From the NCBI GenBank assembly GCA_020848545.1, contig JADLHZ010000044.1:124001-188000 (forward strand): a stretch of 64,000 nt of DNA, read 5' to 3'. The stretch is from Deltaproteobacteria bacterium. Lineage in GTDB: Bacteria > Myxococcota > JADLHZ01. Below the pieces are notes generated by a model that made no database searches, had not been told where the DNA came from, and worked only from the letters and a program-made list of their open reading frames with translations. Each line of letters begins with the position of its first letter. Within the stretch, counting starts at the first letter, position 1. Below are positions 16,519-25,502 of this stretch, one piece after another. The translations under genes were made by a program, and so were the position numbers.

Positions 16519-19500
16519 ATGACGATTACTAAGGTGCCGCAGGGAACATCGGGGCAACCGATGTCGGTCGAACCGCCGCCGCAGGACAAGACGCCGCCGA
16601 AGACGAACGAGAAGAAGTCGCCAGGCGAGACAGCGAAAGCCGAAGCGCAGCCCGGGGCGCAAGCGAAGAAGACCGACGGCGTCAGCAAGGTAGCGGTGCC
16701 GAACCAAGACGAGCTCGTCACGCTGCGCCTTCGCACGATGTCCGACACCGGCGTCGTCGTCCATGACGCGCCGCCGGTCGCGCCGCCGACGAGCGACGGC
16801 AAGCTGCAGGCTGCGCTCGATCTCTTCAACGGGCTCGCGGCGCAGCTCGGTCAGGCGCAAGGGACTCCTGCGGCGAAGTTTGCGGCGAGCGTGGCGGTGC
16901 CAAAAGCGCTCGCAGGGTTGCCGGAGCTCGCGCTCGGCCGCGAGCAGACGCAGGCCATCGTCATGGTGCACACCTTGGTCGCGCAAGGGGCGATCAAGTT
17001 GCCCGCGGCGATGCAGCAAAAGCTCGACGCGCGCTTTGCGTTGGTGACCTCGCCGCCGCCGTCGAGTGGAACGGTTCCGCTCACGCCAGCGCAGCAGCAA
17101 GCAGCGCAGCGCATCGCGGCGGCGTTCTTACCGGTGCTGCGCGGGATGCAAGGCACTGGGCGCGTCGACGCGCGGACGGCGATGTTGATGCGCTTCGACC
17201 CGCGGCGCGCGGTCGACGTCGAGGACGACGCTGAGCTCGCGATGCTGCCCGCCCCGATGCGGCGCGCGTTGTCGCTCGCGCTCGGCATCGGCGGGGACGA
17301 GCCCGGCGGCGCCGAGGCGACCGGCGGCGCGCAGCGGCAAGTGAGCGACGCCGACGAGACCGGATCGCTGCGCGAAGACAGCGGCCGTGGCACCGAGACC
17401 GCGGGGATGCGCCAGCCCACGACGGATGCGATCGAGGGGCGCCAGCGGACCGGCGAGAGCGATCTCGCCACGCTCGATCCGATCACCGTGCCCGGCCCCG
17501 AGGTCATCGCCTTCGAGAAGGCGATCGGCGGCGACATCTTCGCCCTCGCCGGCGCCGACGTCGAGATGCTCTGCCAGATCATGATGATGGAGCTCGCGCG
17601 CGACGCCGAGGTCGACCTCCGCGAGACGCTGAACGATATGAAGAAGATCAACGACGAAAAAGCGCAGATGCGCGAGCACATCGCGGCCGCAAAGGAGCAG
17701 GCGACCGCGATGAAGAGTGCGTTGCGCAGCGAGTACGATCGCCGCTGCGCGCTGCCGAAGGGCCCGCCGGGAGATCACATCGACGCGTCGGTGACGAGCT
17801 TCGACGACTATTGCGCGTCGCAGAAGCTGAGCTTGCTCGGCGGTTCGCTCGCCCCGGACGGAGACAGCGTGGTTCCGACCCCGCCGCCCGAGTTCGGCAT
17901 CTCACCGAACACGACGCGCTATCCGCAAGCCACCGAGGCGCAGGAGACGTGGAATGGCTATACGGTGACCGACCAAGATCGCGCGGTGGCTGATCGCCTC
18001 GGCATCGACGCGACGCAAGCGACCGCGCTACGCCGCACATGGGACAACGATCCGAAGCTGCAGGCGAAGTTCAGCGGCAGCTTCGAAGAGTGGATCGTGC
18101 GCAGCCAAGACGAAGGCGGCGTCGGCCTCACGGTCGGCGGAACGGAGTCGCAAAAGGCGGCGGTCACGCTCTATCTCGCCCGTCACGATCCGGCGGTCGT
18201 CACCGACGCGGCGGCGAGCAAGTACAGCCTGAGCCAAGAGCAGATGACCACGCTCTACCAGCACTACACGGCGAACCTGAGCGAGGCCGAGCGACAAGCC
18301 GCTGGCGGCACTTTCGACACGTGGCTCGCGAACGAGCTCGGCATGAGGCCGGGGATGCAGCGGCACAACACGACGCAGATGAACCAGTACCTCGCCGGGT
18401 TCGAGACGGACGCCGACATGCAGCGGATGATGGATGTGTACGGCGTCGCGCCGCACGATCTTCACGCGCTCCACGACGTCTACAACACGCTCGACGACAA
18501 GCCCGCGACCTTCGAGGAGTTTCTGACTTCGGCCGTCGGCCTCAGCGAGAGCAACGTCGGCGGGAACGACGGACGCGTGGGGACCTATTTCTACCAGCTG
18601 GCCGTGCAGGCGAGCACACCAGCGGCTGCCGCAGCCGCACCGACCGGGCCACCCGAATACACCGAACGCGACGCGGCGCTCTTCGATCAATGCTGCGATG
18701 CCGCGCAGGGGCATGTTCCGACCGACAGCAACACGTACAGCCCTGAGGAACAGTACATTCTCGATACGATCGCCGCGATCGAGGAGAGTGTTCCGGCGGC
18801 CGTCAAGGCACAGATGGAGGAGATCCTGTCCGCCGTTTTGCGCTCGCTCTTCGCGTCGACCGCCGGCGGCGGTGGCGACAAGGGTGCGCAGCAGCAGCCG
18901 GTCATCGACTTCCTGACCAAGCTCGTGGATGCGCAGGACGCGAACGGGATGATCACCGCGTTGAACGAGTTTGCCGCCAACGGCCAGTTCGCGAACTTTT
19001 CGAGCGGCGCCGAGTTTGCGAACGCGTGCCACAACCTCGCGAGCCAGCTGCGCGGAAGCCCCGAGCTATTCGATGATGTCCACGAGTGGTTCCGGGGGCG
19101 GACGATCATCTGCCAAAACGACCTTGTCTATGGCGAGACGTACTACCAGCCGCGCGGGAACGAGAATTCTTGGATGTCCGATCGAGTCTTGCACAGCGCG
19201 CAGGGCTCGGGCGCCCGCAACCACGTGCTCTATGCGAGCTACAGTGAAGGCTGGCACCTCAGCCAATCGAACTTCACGACTGCGCGTTCTGCGCTCGACA
19301 GCGTCTTCGCCAACTTGCGCGGCGCGGAGCGCGAACGCGGCCCGAGCGAGCCGGAGGAAGCGCCCCCGGCACCGCCGCTCAGCGATCGCGAGAAGGACGC
19401 GATTCGCGAGATCGCTGTGCGCCGTCGAGAGGCTGGCTTGCTCGAAGACTTGATGGCCAGCGGCACCGCGCCGCCGCCGCCCGACGCGGAGACGCTGAAC

Positions 19501-20031
19501 CGGCCGCTCAACGAGGACGACCTCGACCGCATGCAGGAGCTCGAACGCCAGCTCGGGGGCGCGATCTTCGCCGCCATCTTCGGCTCTGAAGAAGCGATCG
19601 CCATGCTGCAAGGCGACAGCCCGCAGATGCGCGAGTTCTGGGAGTTGAAGTATCGGCGCGCGCACGAGCTGGGCGTCGAAACCCAGACGCCAGAAGACAG
19701 CGGCGACACTTTCGGTCGCGATGGCCGCGGCGGGCTGTCCGATCTCAGCGCTGAGCAACGCGCCGCGATGGAGGCGCTGCGCACAGCGCCACAGACGAAC
19801 ATCGATCAGCCGTCGCAAGTCGGCGGACTGCGCGAGATGTCGCTCGAAGAGCTCAACGCCTACATCGACGAGTGGAAAGACAAGAAGGAATCGAAGGCCG
19901 AGCTCGGCGAAGAGATCTCGCTGAAGATCCAGATGCAGCAGGACCGCCGCGCGAAGGCCTTCACCACGCTCTCGAACCTCCTGAAGAAGTGGAGCGACAC
20001 GAGCGGCGCGATCATTGCGAACATGAAGTAG
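16519..20031 (+). CDS. Large repeat-containing protein B (unknown; paralogue of protein A)
   Basis: 1170 residues from ATG 16519, with AAGG 6 bases upstream. Layout as in protein A: a Pro/Lys-rich disordered N-terminus, the conserved block at about 324-454 (AIGGDIFALAGADVEML, ARDAEVDLRETL, EKAQMREHIAAAKEQ, TSFDDY), then three repeat units marked by GSFEEWI (18076), GTFDTWL (18307) and ATFEEFL (18505), a divergent central-to-C-terminal part, and a C-terminal coiled coil in which QDRRAKAFTTLSNLLKKWSD matches protein A closely. The central parts differ more than the ends, suggesting an old duplication with diverged functional middles. No Sec or Tat signal. A TPR gene follows after 20 bp. Confidence 0.85.
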   Translation: MTITKVPQGTSGQPMSVEPPPQDKTPPKTNEKKSPGETAKAEAQPGAQAKKTDGVSKVAVPNQDELVTLRLRTMSDTGVVVHDAPPVAPPTSDGKLQAALDLFNGLAAQLGQAQGTPAAKFAASVAVPKALAGLPELALGREQTQAIVMVHTLVAQGAIKLPAAMQQKLDARFALVTSPPPSSGTVPLTPAQQQAAQRIAAAFLPVLRGMQGTGRVDARTAMLMRFDPRRAVDVEDDAELAMLPAPMRRALSLALGIGGDEPGGAEATGGAQRQVSDADETGSLREDSGRGTETAGMRQPTTDAIEGRQRTGESDLATLDPITVPGPEVIAFEKAIGGDIFALAGADVEMLCQIMMMELARDAEVDLRETLNDMKKINDEKAQMREHIAAAKEQATAMKSALRSEYDRRCALPKGPPGDHIDASVTSFDDYCASQKLSLLGGSLAPDGDSVVPTPPPEFGISPNTTRYPQATEAQETWNGYTVTDQDRAVADRLGIDATQATALRRTWDNDPKLQAKFSGSFEEWIVRSQDEGGVGLTVGGTESQKAAVTLYLARHDPAVVTDAAASKYSLSQEQMTTLYQHYTANLSEAERQAAGGTFDTWLANELGMRPGMQRHNTTQMNQYLAGFETDADMQRMMDVYGVAPHDLHALHDVYNTLDDKPATFEEFLTSAVGLSESNVGGNDGRVGTYFYQLAVQASTPAAAAAAPTGPPEYTERDAALFDQCCDAAQGHVPTDSNTYSPEEQYILDTIAAIEESVPAAVKAQMEEILSAVLRSLFASTAGGGGDKGAQQQPVIDFLTKLVDAQDANGMITALNEFAANGQFANFSSGAEFANACHNLASQLRGSPELFDDVHEWFRGRTIICQNDLVYGETYYQPRGNENSWMSDRVLHSAQGSGARNHVLYASYSEGWHLSQSNFTTARSALDSVFANLRGAERERGPSEPEEAPPAPPLSDREKDAIREIAVRRREAGLLEDLMASGTAPPPPDAETLNRPLNEDDLDRMQELERQLGGAIFAAIFGSEEAIAMLQGDSPQMREFWELKYRRAHELGVETQTPEDSGDTFGRDGRGGLSDLSAEQRAAMEALRTAPQTNIDQPSQVGGLREMSLEELNAYIDEWKDKKESKAELGEEISLKIQMQQDRRAKAFTTLSNLLKKWSDTSGAIIANMK

Positions 20032-20051
20032 CTCGGCGATAACCATCGCCC

Positions 20052-20456
20052 ATGGCACCTCCGCTAGAAGCCGAGCGGCTCGCGCGCATTGGTTGGGCCG
20101 CGTCCGAAGCGAACGAGCACACGCACGCGGTCGCGGCGCTCGAGCAGTGCGTGCGCCTCGCGCCGAATCACGTTCCGTACTTGAACGCGCTTGGCCTAGC
20201 GCTGGCGCGCGCGCTGAAGCCGGTCGAAGCGCTGCCGTATCTGCTGAAGAGCCTCGCGCTGAAGCCGGACGACATCGAGATCGCCTGCGCCGTCGGCGAG
20301 ATCAGCGTCGAGCGCTTGGACTACGAGACCGCGGGGAAGTGGCTGAAGCAGTGCCTCACGCTCGACCCGAAGGCGCAGCACCCGGCGGGCGTACGCGCGC
20401 GTGGGCTGATCAAGAAGGCCGAGAAGCAGCTCAAGAAGTCGCTCGGCAAGGCGTGA
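20052..20456 (+). CDS. Small TPR protein B (putative dedicated chaperone)
   Basis: 134 residues, three tetratricopeptide-like repeats (ALEQCVRLAPNHVPYLNALG, YLLKSLALKPDDIEIACAVGE, WLKQCLTLDPKAQHPAG) and the same basic tail (ARGLIKKAEKQLKK) as TPR proteins A and C. It follows the large protein B gene by 20 bp. Its stop overlaps the GTG of the permease gene (GTGA), so the permease may be translated from the same message, though functional linkage is doubtful. Confidence 0.85.
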   Translation: MAPPLEAERLARIGWAASEANEHTHAVAALEQCVRLAPNHVPYLNALGLALARALKPVEALPYLLKSLALKPDDIEIACAVGEISVERLDYETAGKWLKQCLTLDPKAQHPAGVRARGLIKKAEKQLKKSLGKA

Positions 20457-21220
20457 GCGCGGCGCTGTGGCTCGGCGCTGGCGTCTTCGTCGGCACGATC
20501 GGAACGTTGATCGGCGCGGGCGGCGGTTTTCTGCTCGTCCCGTTGCTCGTGCTGGCGATGCCGGACGCGTCGCCGAGCGCGATCACCGCCATCTCACTGA
20601 GCGCCGTCTCCGCGAACGCGTGGTCGGGATCGATCGCGTATGCGCGAAAGGGGCGCGTCTCCTACCGCCACGCATTGATCTTCGGGCTGTGCAGCGTGCC
20701 CGGCGTCGTCCTCGGCGTGCGGGCAACGTGGCACCTCGATCGCCACACCTTTCTGTCGCTCTTCGTCGCGCCGCTCGTCGTGCTCGCGATCTTCGTGCTC
20801 GTTCGGGGCGAGCGCGGCGGCGATGGGCCGGCGCCGCCCACGGACACGCGCGCGGTGTATCTGAAGGGCGGAGTGCTCAGCGCGTTGATCGCGGTCGTCG
20901 CGACGATCCTCGGCATCGGCGGCGGCCTCCTGCATGTGCCGATGTTCGTCTACGTGCTCGGCTTCGCGCCGCACATGGCGACCGCGACCTCGCATGCGAC
21001 GCTCGCGCTGACCGCGACTTTGGCGGCGGCGCTGCATTACTTCGCCGGCGATCTCGTCGGCGAGTACGGCCGAGTCCTCGCGATCGCAGGCGGAATGATC
21101 GCCGGCGCCCAGCTCGGCGCGCGCTTGAGCCCAAGGGTGCAAGGGCCGTGGATCATGCGCGTGCTCGGCGTGGCGTTGCTCTTCGTCGCGCTGCGCCTCG
21201 CGCTGATCGCCTGGCGCTGA
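20453..21220 (+). CDS. TauE/SafE-family membrane permease
   Basis: 255 residues starting at GTG 20453, overlapping the TPR B stop. About eight hydrophobic segments. The duplicated family motif is clear: GTLIGAGGGFLLVPLLV near the N-terminus and ATILGIGGGLLHVPMFV in the second half. The TauE/SafE family is proposed to export sulfite, sulfoacetate or other organic anions at the inner membrane; the substrate here is unknown. It ends 63 bp from the convergent nucleotidase gene. Confidence 0.9.
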   Translation: MSAALWLGAGVFVGTIGTLIGAGGGFLLVPLLVLAMPDASPSAITAISLSAVSANAWSGSIAYARKGRVSYRHALIFGLCSVPGVVLGVRATWHLDRHTFLSLFVAPLVVLAIFVLVRGERGGDGPAPPTDTRAVYLKGGVLSALIAVVATILGIGGGLLHVPMFVYVLGFAPHMATATSHATLALTATLAAALHYFAGDLVGEYGRVLAIAGGMIAGAQLGARLSPRVQGPWIMRVLGVALLFVALRLALIAWR

Positions 21221-21283
21221 TCCTGTCTACTCGAGCTCGGCGCTGAGCGGGGCGAGATCGCGCCGGCGGTCAAAGGTTCTGGT

Positions 21284-22912
21284 TCACTGGCGCGCGGCGC
21301 GGCCGCAGCGGACCGGCCGCGACGACGGCGCGCTGATCCGCGGGGCGCCGCGATCGAACCACGCGCGGGCGTCGAGGGCGACCTTGGCGACGCGCAGCCG
21401 ATCGGCGATCTGATCGCGGATCGACGCCTGGTCCTCCATGATGCGCACGTCGCCGCCCTTCCACGCGTCGTCGCCGCCGGTCGCGAGGAAGTCGTTCGTG
21501 GCGACCACGACCTTGTCTTCGTCGCCGAGCTCTTTGCCTTTGTCCAAGCGGATCCGCACGCTCAGGTGTTGCTCGTCGCAGCGCGCTTCAATCTTGGCGC
21601 CGGCGATCGACAAGAAGCCGTTGTCCGTATGCAGATTGCGCGCGAAGGTGCGCGCGAGATCCTTGCCGGTGAGGGTCACGAGCGCGAAGCGGTTGTCGAA
21701 GGGCAGGGCCTGATAGATCGCGCCGTAGGTGAGCGGGCCAGCCGGAAGATCCGCGCGCATGCCGCCGCCGTTCATGATCGCGACGTCGGCAGCCGGCATC
21801 AACGCGAGCATCTGCGACGCGACGAAGTTTCCGAGCGCCGACTCCTCTGCGTAGCGACGCTCGAGCGCGTGCGCCAAGGTCGGGCCGAGCGTCTGTCGTT
21901 TGCGGGTGTCTGCCCGCGCGAGCGCCGGCGCGATGATCGTCGCGATGGCTGCCTCAGCGGTGATCTCGCCACCTTCGTAGATCGCCTTTGCCCTCAACCC
22001 CTCGGGCGCGTGCAGCAGCGCCGCCGTGATCTTCTTCGTCTCCGGATCGATCGTCAGATCGATCCGCCCGAACGCCTTGAGCCCACTGTACGACTGAATG
22101 ATCGCGATGCCGTTCACGGTGTGGGCGATGGCCTGATGGGTGTGCCCGGCGATGATCGCGTCGACGAGCCCGGCTGGCAGCGCGCGTGCTGCCTCGAAGA
22201 TCTCGCCCTTCTCGTCGCAGGTCGACAGCGACTTCGGGCCGATGAAACCTTTGCAATGCCCACCGGCATGCGCCGCGACGATGACGATGTTGGCGCCGCG
22301 CTCGCGCAGGGACTTCGCGCGCGTCGCGATCGTGGCGGCGATCGGCCGTACCTCGAGATCCGCGACGTTCGCGGCGATGGTCGTGTGCAGCGTCGCTTCG
22401 CTGGTGACCCCGACGATGCCCACCTTCATGCCCGCGATCTTCTCGACGATGACGTCGGGCGGGAACGCTTCGACGCCGCAGCCCGCTTGCTTGCACGCGA
22501 CGTTGGCGGCGAGCATCGGGAAGCGCGCCTGCTTGCTGCGGGCGAGGAGGGCGCCGCGCGGGTCGCCGCCCTTCTTGCGCCCGGTGGTCTCCGGCCCGAC
22601 CGGCCCGTAGTCGAACTCGTGGTTGCCGACCGCCATCGCGTCGTAGCCGATCGCCGAGAACGCCGCGGTGACCGACTCGCCTTCGTCGAGGTCGCTCTCG
22701 AGCGTGCCTTGGAACGCGTCGCCGGCGTCGATGAGCACGACGCCTTTGTCGCCGTGCGTCGCGCGCAGCGCCTTCATATAGCTCGCGAAGATCGGCAGCT
22801 GCGCCATGCGGCCGTGGGTGTCCGAGGTGCCGACGATCGTGAGGACGACGGGCTCGCCGGCGAAGGCAGGCGCGGCGAAGAGGGTGAGCGCGAGCAGAAC
22901 GACACGACGCAT
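21284..22912 (-). CDS. Exported 5'-nucleotidase / cyclic-phosphodiesterase (UshA-like)
   Basis: 542 residues from ATG 22912, which begins directly with a signal peptide (MRRVVLLALTLFAAPAFA); a TTG at 22924 would add four. Metallophosphatase motifs: TSDTHGR, DAGDAFQG, GNHEFDYG, AAHAGGH and AGHTHQ, followed by the C-terminal 5'-nucleotidase domain with MNGGGMRADLPAG and the substrate-stacking region ATNDFLATGGDD. It should hydrolyse nucleotides or 2',3'-cyclic nucleotides in the periplasm using two metal ions. It lies 58 bp downstream of the 804-residue unknown gene on the same strand. Confidence 0.92.
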   Translation of the reverse strand: MRRVVLLALTLFAAPAFAGEPVVLTIVGTSDTHGRMAQLPIFASYMKALRATHGDKGVVLIDAGDAFQGTLESDLDEGESVTAAFSAIGYDAMAVGNHEFDYGPVGPETTGRKKGGDPRGALLARSKQARFPMLAANVACKQAGCGVEAFPPDVIVEKIAGMKVGIVGVTSEATLHTTIAANVADLEVRPIAATIATRAKSLRERGANIVIVAAHAGGHCKGFIGPKSLSTCDEKGEIFEAARALPAGLVDAIIAGHTHQAIAHTVNGIAIIQSYSGLKAFGRIDLTIDPETKKITAALLHAPEGLRAKAIYEGGEITAEAAIATIIAPALARADTRKRQTLGPTLAHALERRYAEESALGNFVASQMLALMPAADVAIMNGGGMRADLPAGPLTYGAIYQALPFDNRFALVTLTGKDLARTFARNLHTDNGFLSIAGAKIEARCDEQHLSVRIRLDKGKELGDEDKVVVATNDFLATGGDDAWKGGDVRIMEDQASIRDQIADRLRVAKVALDARAWFDRGAPRISAPSSRPVRCGRAARQ

Positions 22913-22970
22913 CGGGCGCTTCAAGTAGGGCTACGAGCGGAGAAACGCAACGGGCCGTGAACGCTGTTCC

Positions 22971-25385
22971 CTATTTGTCCGCCAGTTGGATCGCGATCCG
23001 CTTCTCGCCCGTTGGCCGGCGGAAACGATCGACGACGTCGCTCACCGTCACCTCGGCACGAAACACGACCGAGCGATCGATCACCTCGGCGATCGCCCGG
23101 CCGAGTTGCGCAGCCGTTTCGTCGCCCAAGAGCGGCACCTCGATGGGAAAATCGTCGAGGCGCAGCCTCAAGCTCACCGGTGTGCGTGATTTGAGAGCCG
23201 TACCGCTGAGCGTGATGCGCCCTTGGCCGCCCGCGATGCTCACGCCGTCGCTGTGCGGCTCGATGACGGCGCTCAGGCGCGGCGTCGGCTCGGACGCGAT
23301 CATGCCCATCATCTCGAGCGCGTACGCGGCTTTCTGTCGCGTTGGCTTGACGCCGGACCCAAAGCCCCACGCGCGGAGCTTGTTCGCCGCCGCGCTCATC
23401 TGCAGGTAGCTCCCGTCAGAGTAGAGATCGGCCTCGGCGAGATCTTCCAGGTTGTGGATCTTCGGTTGACCGGCGCAGGTCGCTCGGTCGCTGAGGCCCG
23501 CGAGCACGGTGCTTTGCTGCGCGCGATCGACCACGGTGATCCCCGCGCGCGATGCGATCGCCGGCGCCTCTTGGACAGGAGCGATCGCCACGGCTTGAAC
23601 GTGCTCGAGCTCGATCTCGACTTGCTTGCCGCGCACGGAGACGACCTCGAGCACGTGCGGCGCCCCGCCGGCGTCGCGCGAGATCGTCACGTCGACGTCG
23701 AGCCGTCGCGTGCCGGCGTTCGTGTACTCGACGAAGGACGCGCGCGTCTCGACGCCCGGAGTGGGGTCGACCGGGCGCCCCGCCGCTTCGATCTGCTGTT
23801 GCCAGTGCGCGTGCTTCTCGTCGACGGACGCGCCGCGCGTCGACGGCGGCTCGATCACCGCATGCTTGCCAGTCACGTGGATGAAGTCGTTCGAGATCTC
23901 GGCTTCGAGCCCCGAGGCGTGGCGGAGCGTGAACTTGTAGCGAAGCGCGTCGTTGTCGAGCACGTTCGTGGCGACGACGTCCGGGCGAATCGCCGGGTTT
24001 TTCTTGCGATATTCGGCGAGCGGGTTGAACGGCGGCGCTTCATCGCGCAAGAACGCCGTGAGCTCGGCCATCGCGGCGGCGTCGCTGGCGATGCCGGGCA
24101 AGGTGTCGAGCGCATATTCGATCCGCGTCGCCACGAGCGAGCCCGGATCTTTCACGCCGCCGCCCGGCTTGACGTTGAGCTTGCCCATCGTTCGGTGGCG
24201 CTCGCCGTCCTTGATCTCGCCGTCGCGAAAACGCACGGCTCCGTTGCCGCGCGCCGCGCGAAGATCGAGCGCGTCTTGGTAGTGATCGAGCATGCCCGCG
24301 ACCTTCGGCAGCCCGGCGAAGTCGAAGTCGCGCTCGCCGGCGTCGTCCATCACGCGCCAGACGAGCTCACCGGGCGCGTAGGTGTCGCCAGTGTAATAGC
24401 GCTCCGTCCGCGCGAGCGACCAGCCGTCTTCACCGAAGATCGCGGCGAGCGCCCGCTCTTGTTCGCCGGCCGGCAGCCGCGAGAGCGCGTCGAGGCGCAG
24501 GGTGAAGTCCTTCAGCTCGTCGAAGGTCTTCGGCTCTAGCTTCATCTCGGCTTCGCGGCGCGAGACGAGCTTGGCGCCCTTCGGAAACACCGCGGGATAC
24601 TTCTGCACGAGCGCGTCCGGCAGCGCGATCGCGAGATCGACGGGCTTGTCGCTCGCGCGGCCAGTCACCACCGGCGCGGCGGGCTTCGCGATCGGCACGG
24701 CCGCGCTGCGCACATCGAGGGGACTGCCGACAGCGACCAGCGGCGGCGTGGCGAGCCAACCTTGCGAAGCGTCGCGACGCCCGCCCGATTGATGGCCGGC
24801 GCCCTGCCAGTACGCGTCGATCGACAACGGATCGCCCGGGCGAAACACGAGCTTGTCCGCGCCGTGCTTGGCGAAGAACGCGTTGACGTCGGCCAGCGCG
24901 ACGAAGAACTTCTTGGTGGTGACGAAGAGCCCGTGTTTGTCGCTCCCGCTGGCGCCGTCCATCACGCCAGCGAAGGGCATGGCCAGCGGCACCCAGTGCT
25001 CGACCGGCGGGTCGGTCACGCGCACCGAGACGAACAAGCTGACGTCGTCGCCGCGCTCCGCGTGGTGGGTCTCGACCTCGATCTCCCAGCCGGCGTCGGT
25101 CGCCGTGATTTTCGATTGAATATATCCGCGCGCCGACCCCCAGCTGCTGCTCGCGAGCGGCGCTCGGCCGACTTGCGCTTGGGTGCTCGGAAGCGAGCGT
25201 CCCCGTGCGATCGCGTCCTCGAGCCCGTTCACCTTGACCCGCGGCGCCTGGCTCGACGCCGTGCGCGGGCCGAAGCCGACGATTGCGGGCGGGCCGCTCG
25301 CCGCTCGGCTCGACGCAGAAGGGCCCGCGATCGCGGCGATTGGCGCGATCCAAGCGGGCACCCCTTTGCCGACCGGGCTCGTCAT
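22971..25385 (-). CDS. Large unknown protein with a possible CYTH-like segment
   Basis: 804 residues from ATG 25385. The first 50 residues are rich in Ala, Pro and Ser with no clear signal peptide. A beta-rich region follows (about 80-200). A middle part (about 340-580) contains LDLRAARGNGAVRFRDGE, then KLNVKPGGG and later QVEIELEHVQ, which faintly recall the strand motifs of CYTH triphosphatase folds; this is suggestive only. The C-terminal part repeats beta-type sequence (VSLRLRLDDFPIEVPLLG). It is divergent from the pyruvate-kinase-like operon (117 bp apart) and may be co-transcribed with the 5'-nucleotidase. No confident function. Confidence 0.7.
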   Translation of the reverse strand: MTSPVGKGVPAWIAPIAAIAGPSASSRAASGPPAIVGFGPRTASSQAPRVKVNGLEDAIARGRSLPSTQAQVGRAPLASSSWGSARGYIQSKITATDAGWEIEVETHHAERGDDVSLFVSVRVTDPPVEHWVPLAMPFAGVMDGASGSDKHGLFVTTKKFFVALADVNAFFAKHGADKLVFRPGDPLSIDAYWQGAGHQSGGRRDASQGWLATPPLVAVGSPLDVRSAAVPIAKPAAPVVTGRASDKPVDLAIALPDALVQKYPAVFPKGAKLVSRREAEMKLEPKTFDELKDFTLRLDALSRLPAGEQERALAAIFGEDGWSLARTERYYTGDTYAPGELVWRVMDDAGERDFDFAGLPKVAGMLDHYQDALDLRAARGNGAVRFRDGEIKDGERHRTMGKLNVKPGGGVKDPGSLVATRIEYALDTLPGIASDAAAMAELTAFLRDEAPPFNPLAEYRKKNPAIRPDVVATNVLDNDALRYKFTLRHASGLEAEISNDFIHVTGKHAVIEPPSTRGASVDEKHAHWQQQIEAAGRPVDPTPGVETRASFVEYTNAGTRRLDVDVTISRDAGGAPHVLEVVSVRGKQVEIELEHVQAVAIAPVQEAPAIASRAGITVVDRAQQSTVLAGLSDRATCAGQPKIHNLEDLAEADLYSDGSYLQMSAAANKLRAWGFGSGVKPTRQKAAYALEMMGMIASEPTPRLSAVIEPHSDGVSIAGGQGRITLSGTALKSRTPVSLRLRLDDFPIEVPLLGDETAAQLGRAIAEVIDRSVVFRAEVTVSDVVDRFRRPTGEKRIAIQLADK

Positions 25386-25502
25386 CTGTCACTCATTATC
25401 GCTCTCGACGCCGCCGGGAGTGCGCTTCGCACAACTCTTTGCGAGCCGGTGCCGACAACAGCAAACGCCAGGGTTTTTTCCGCCTACGGGCGAGGAGTGT
25501 GT

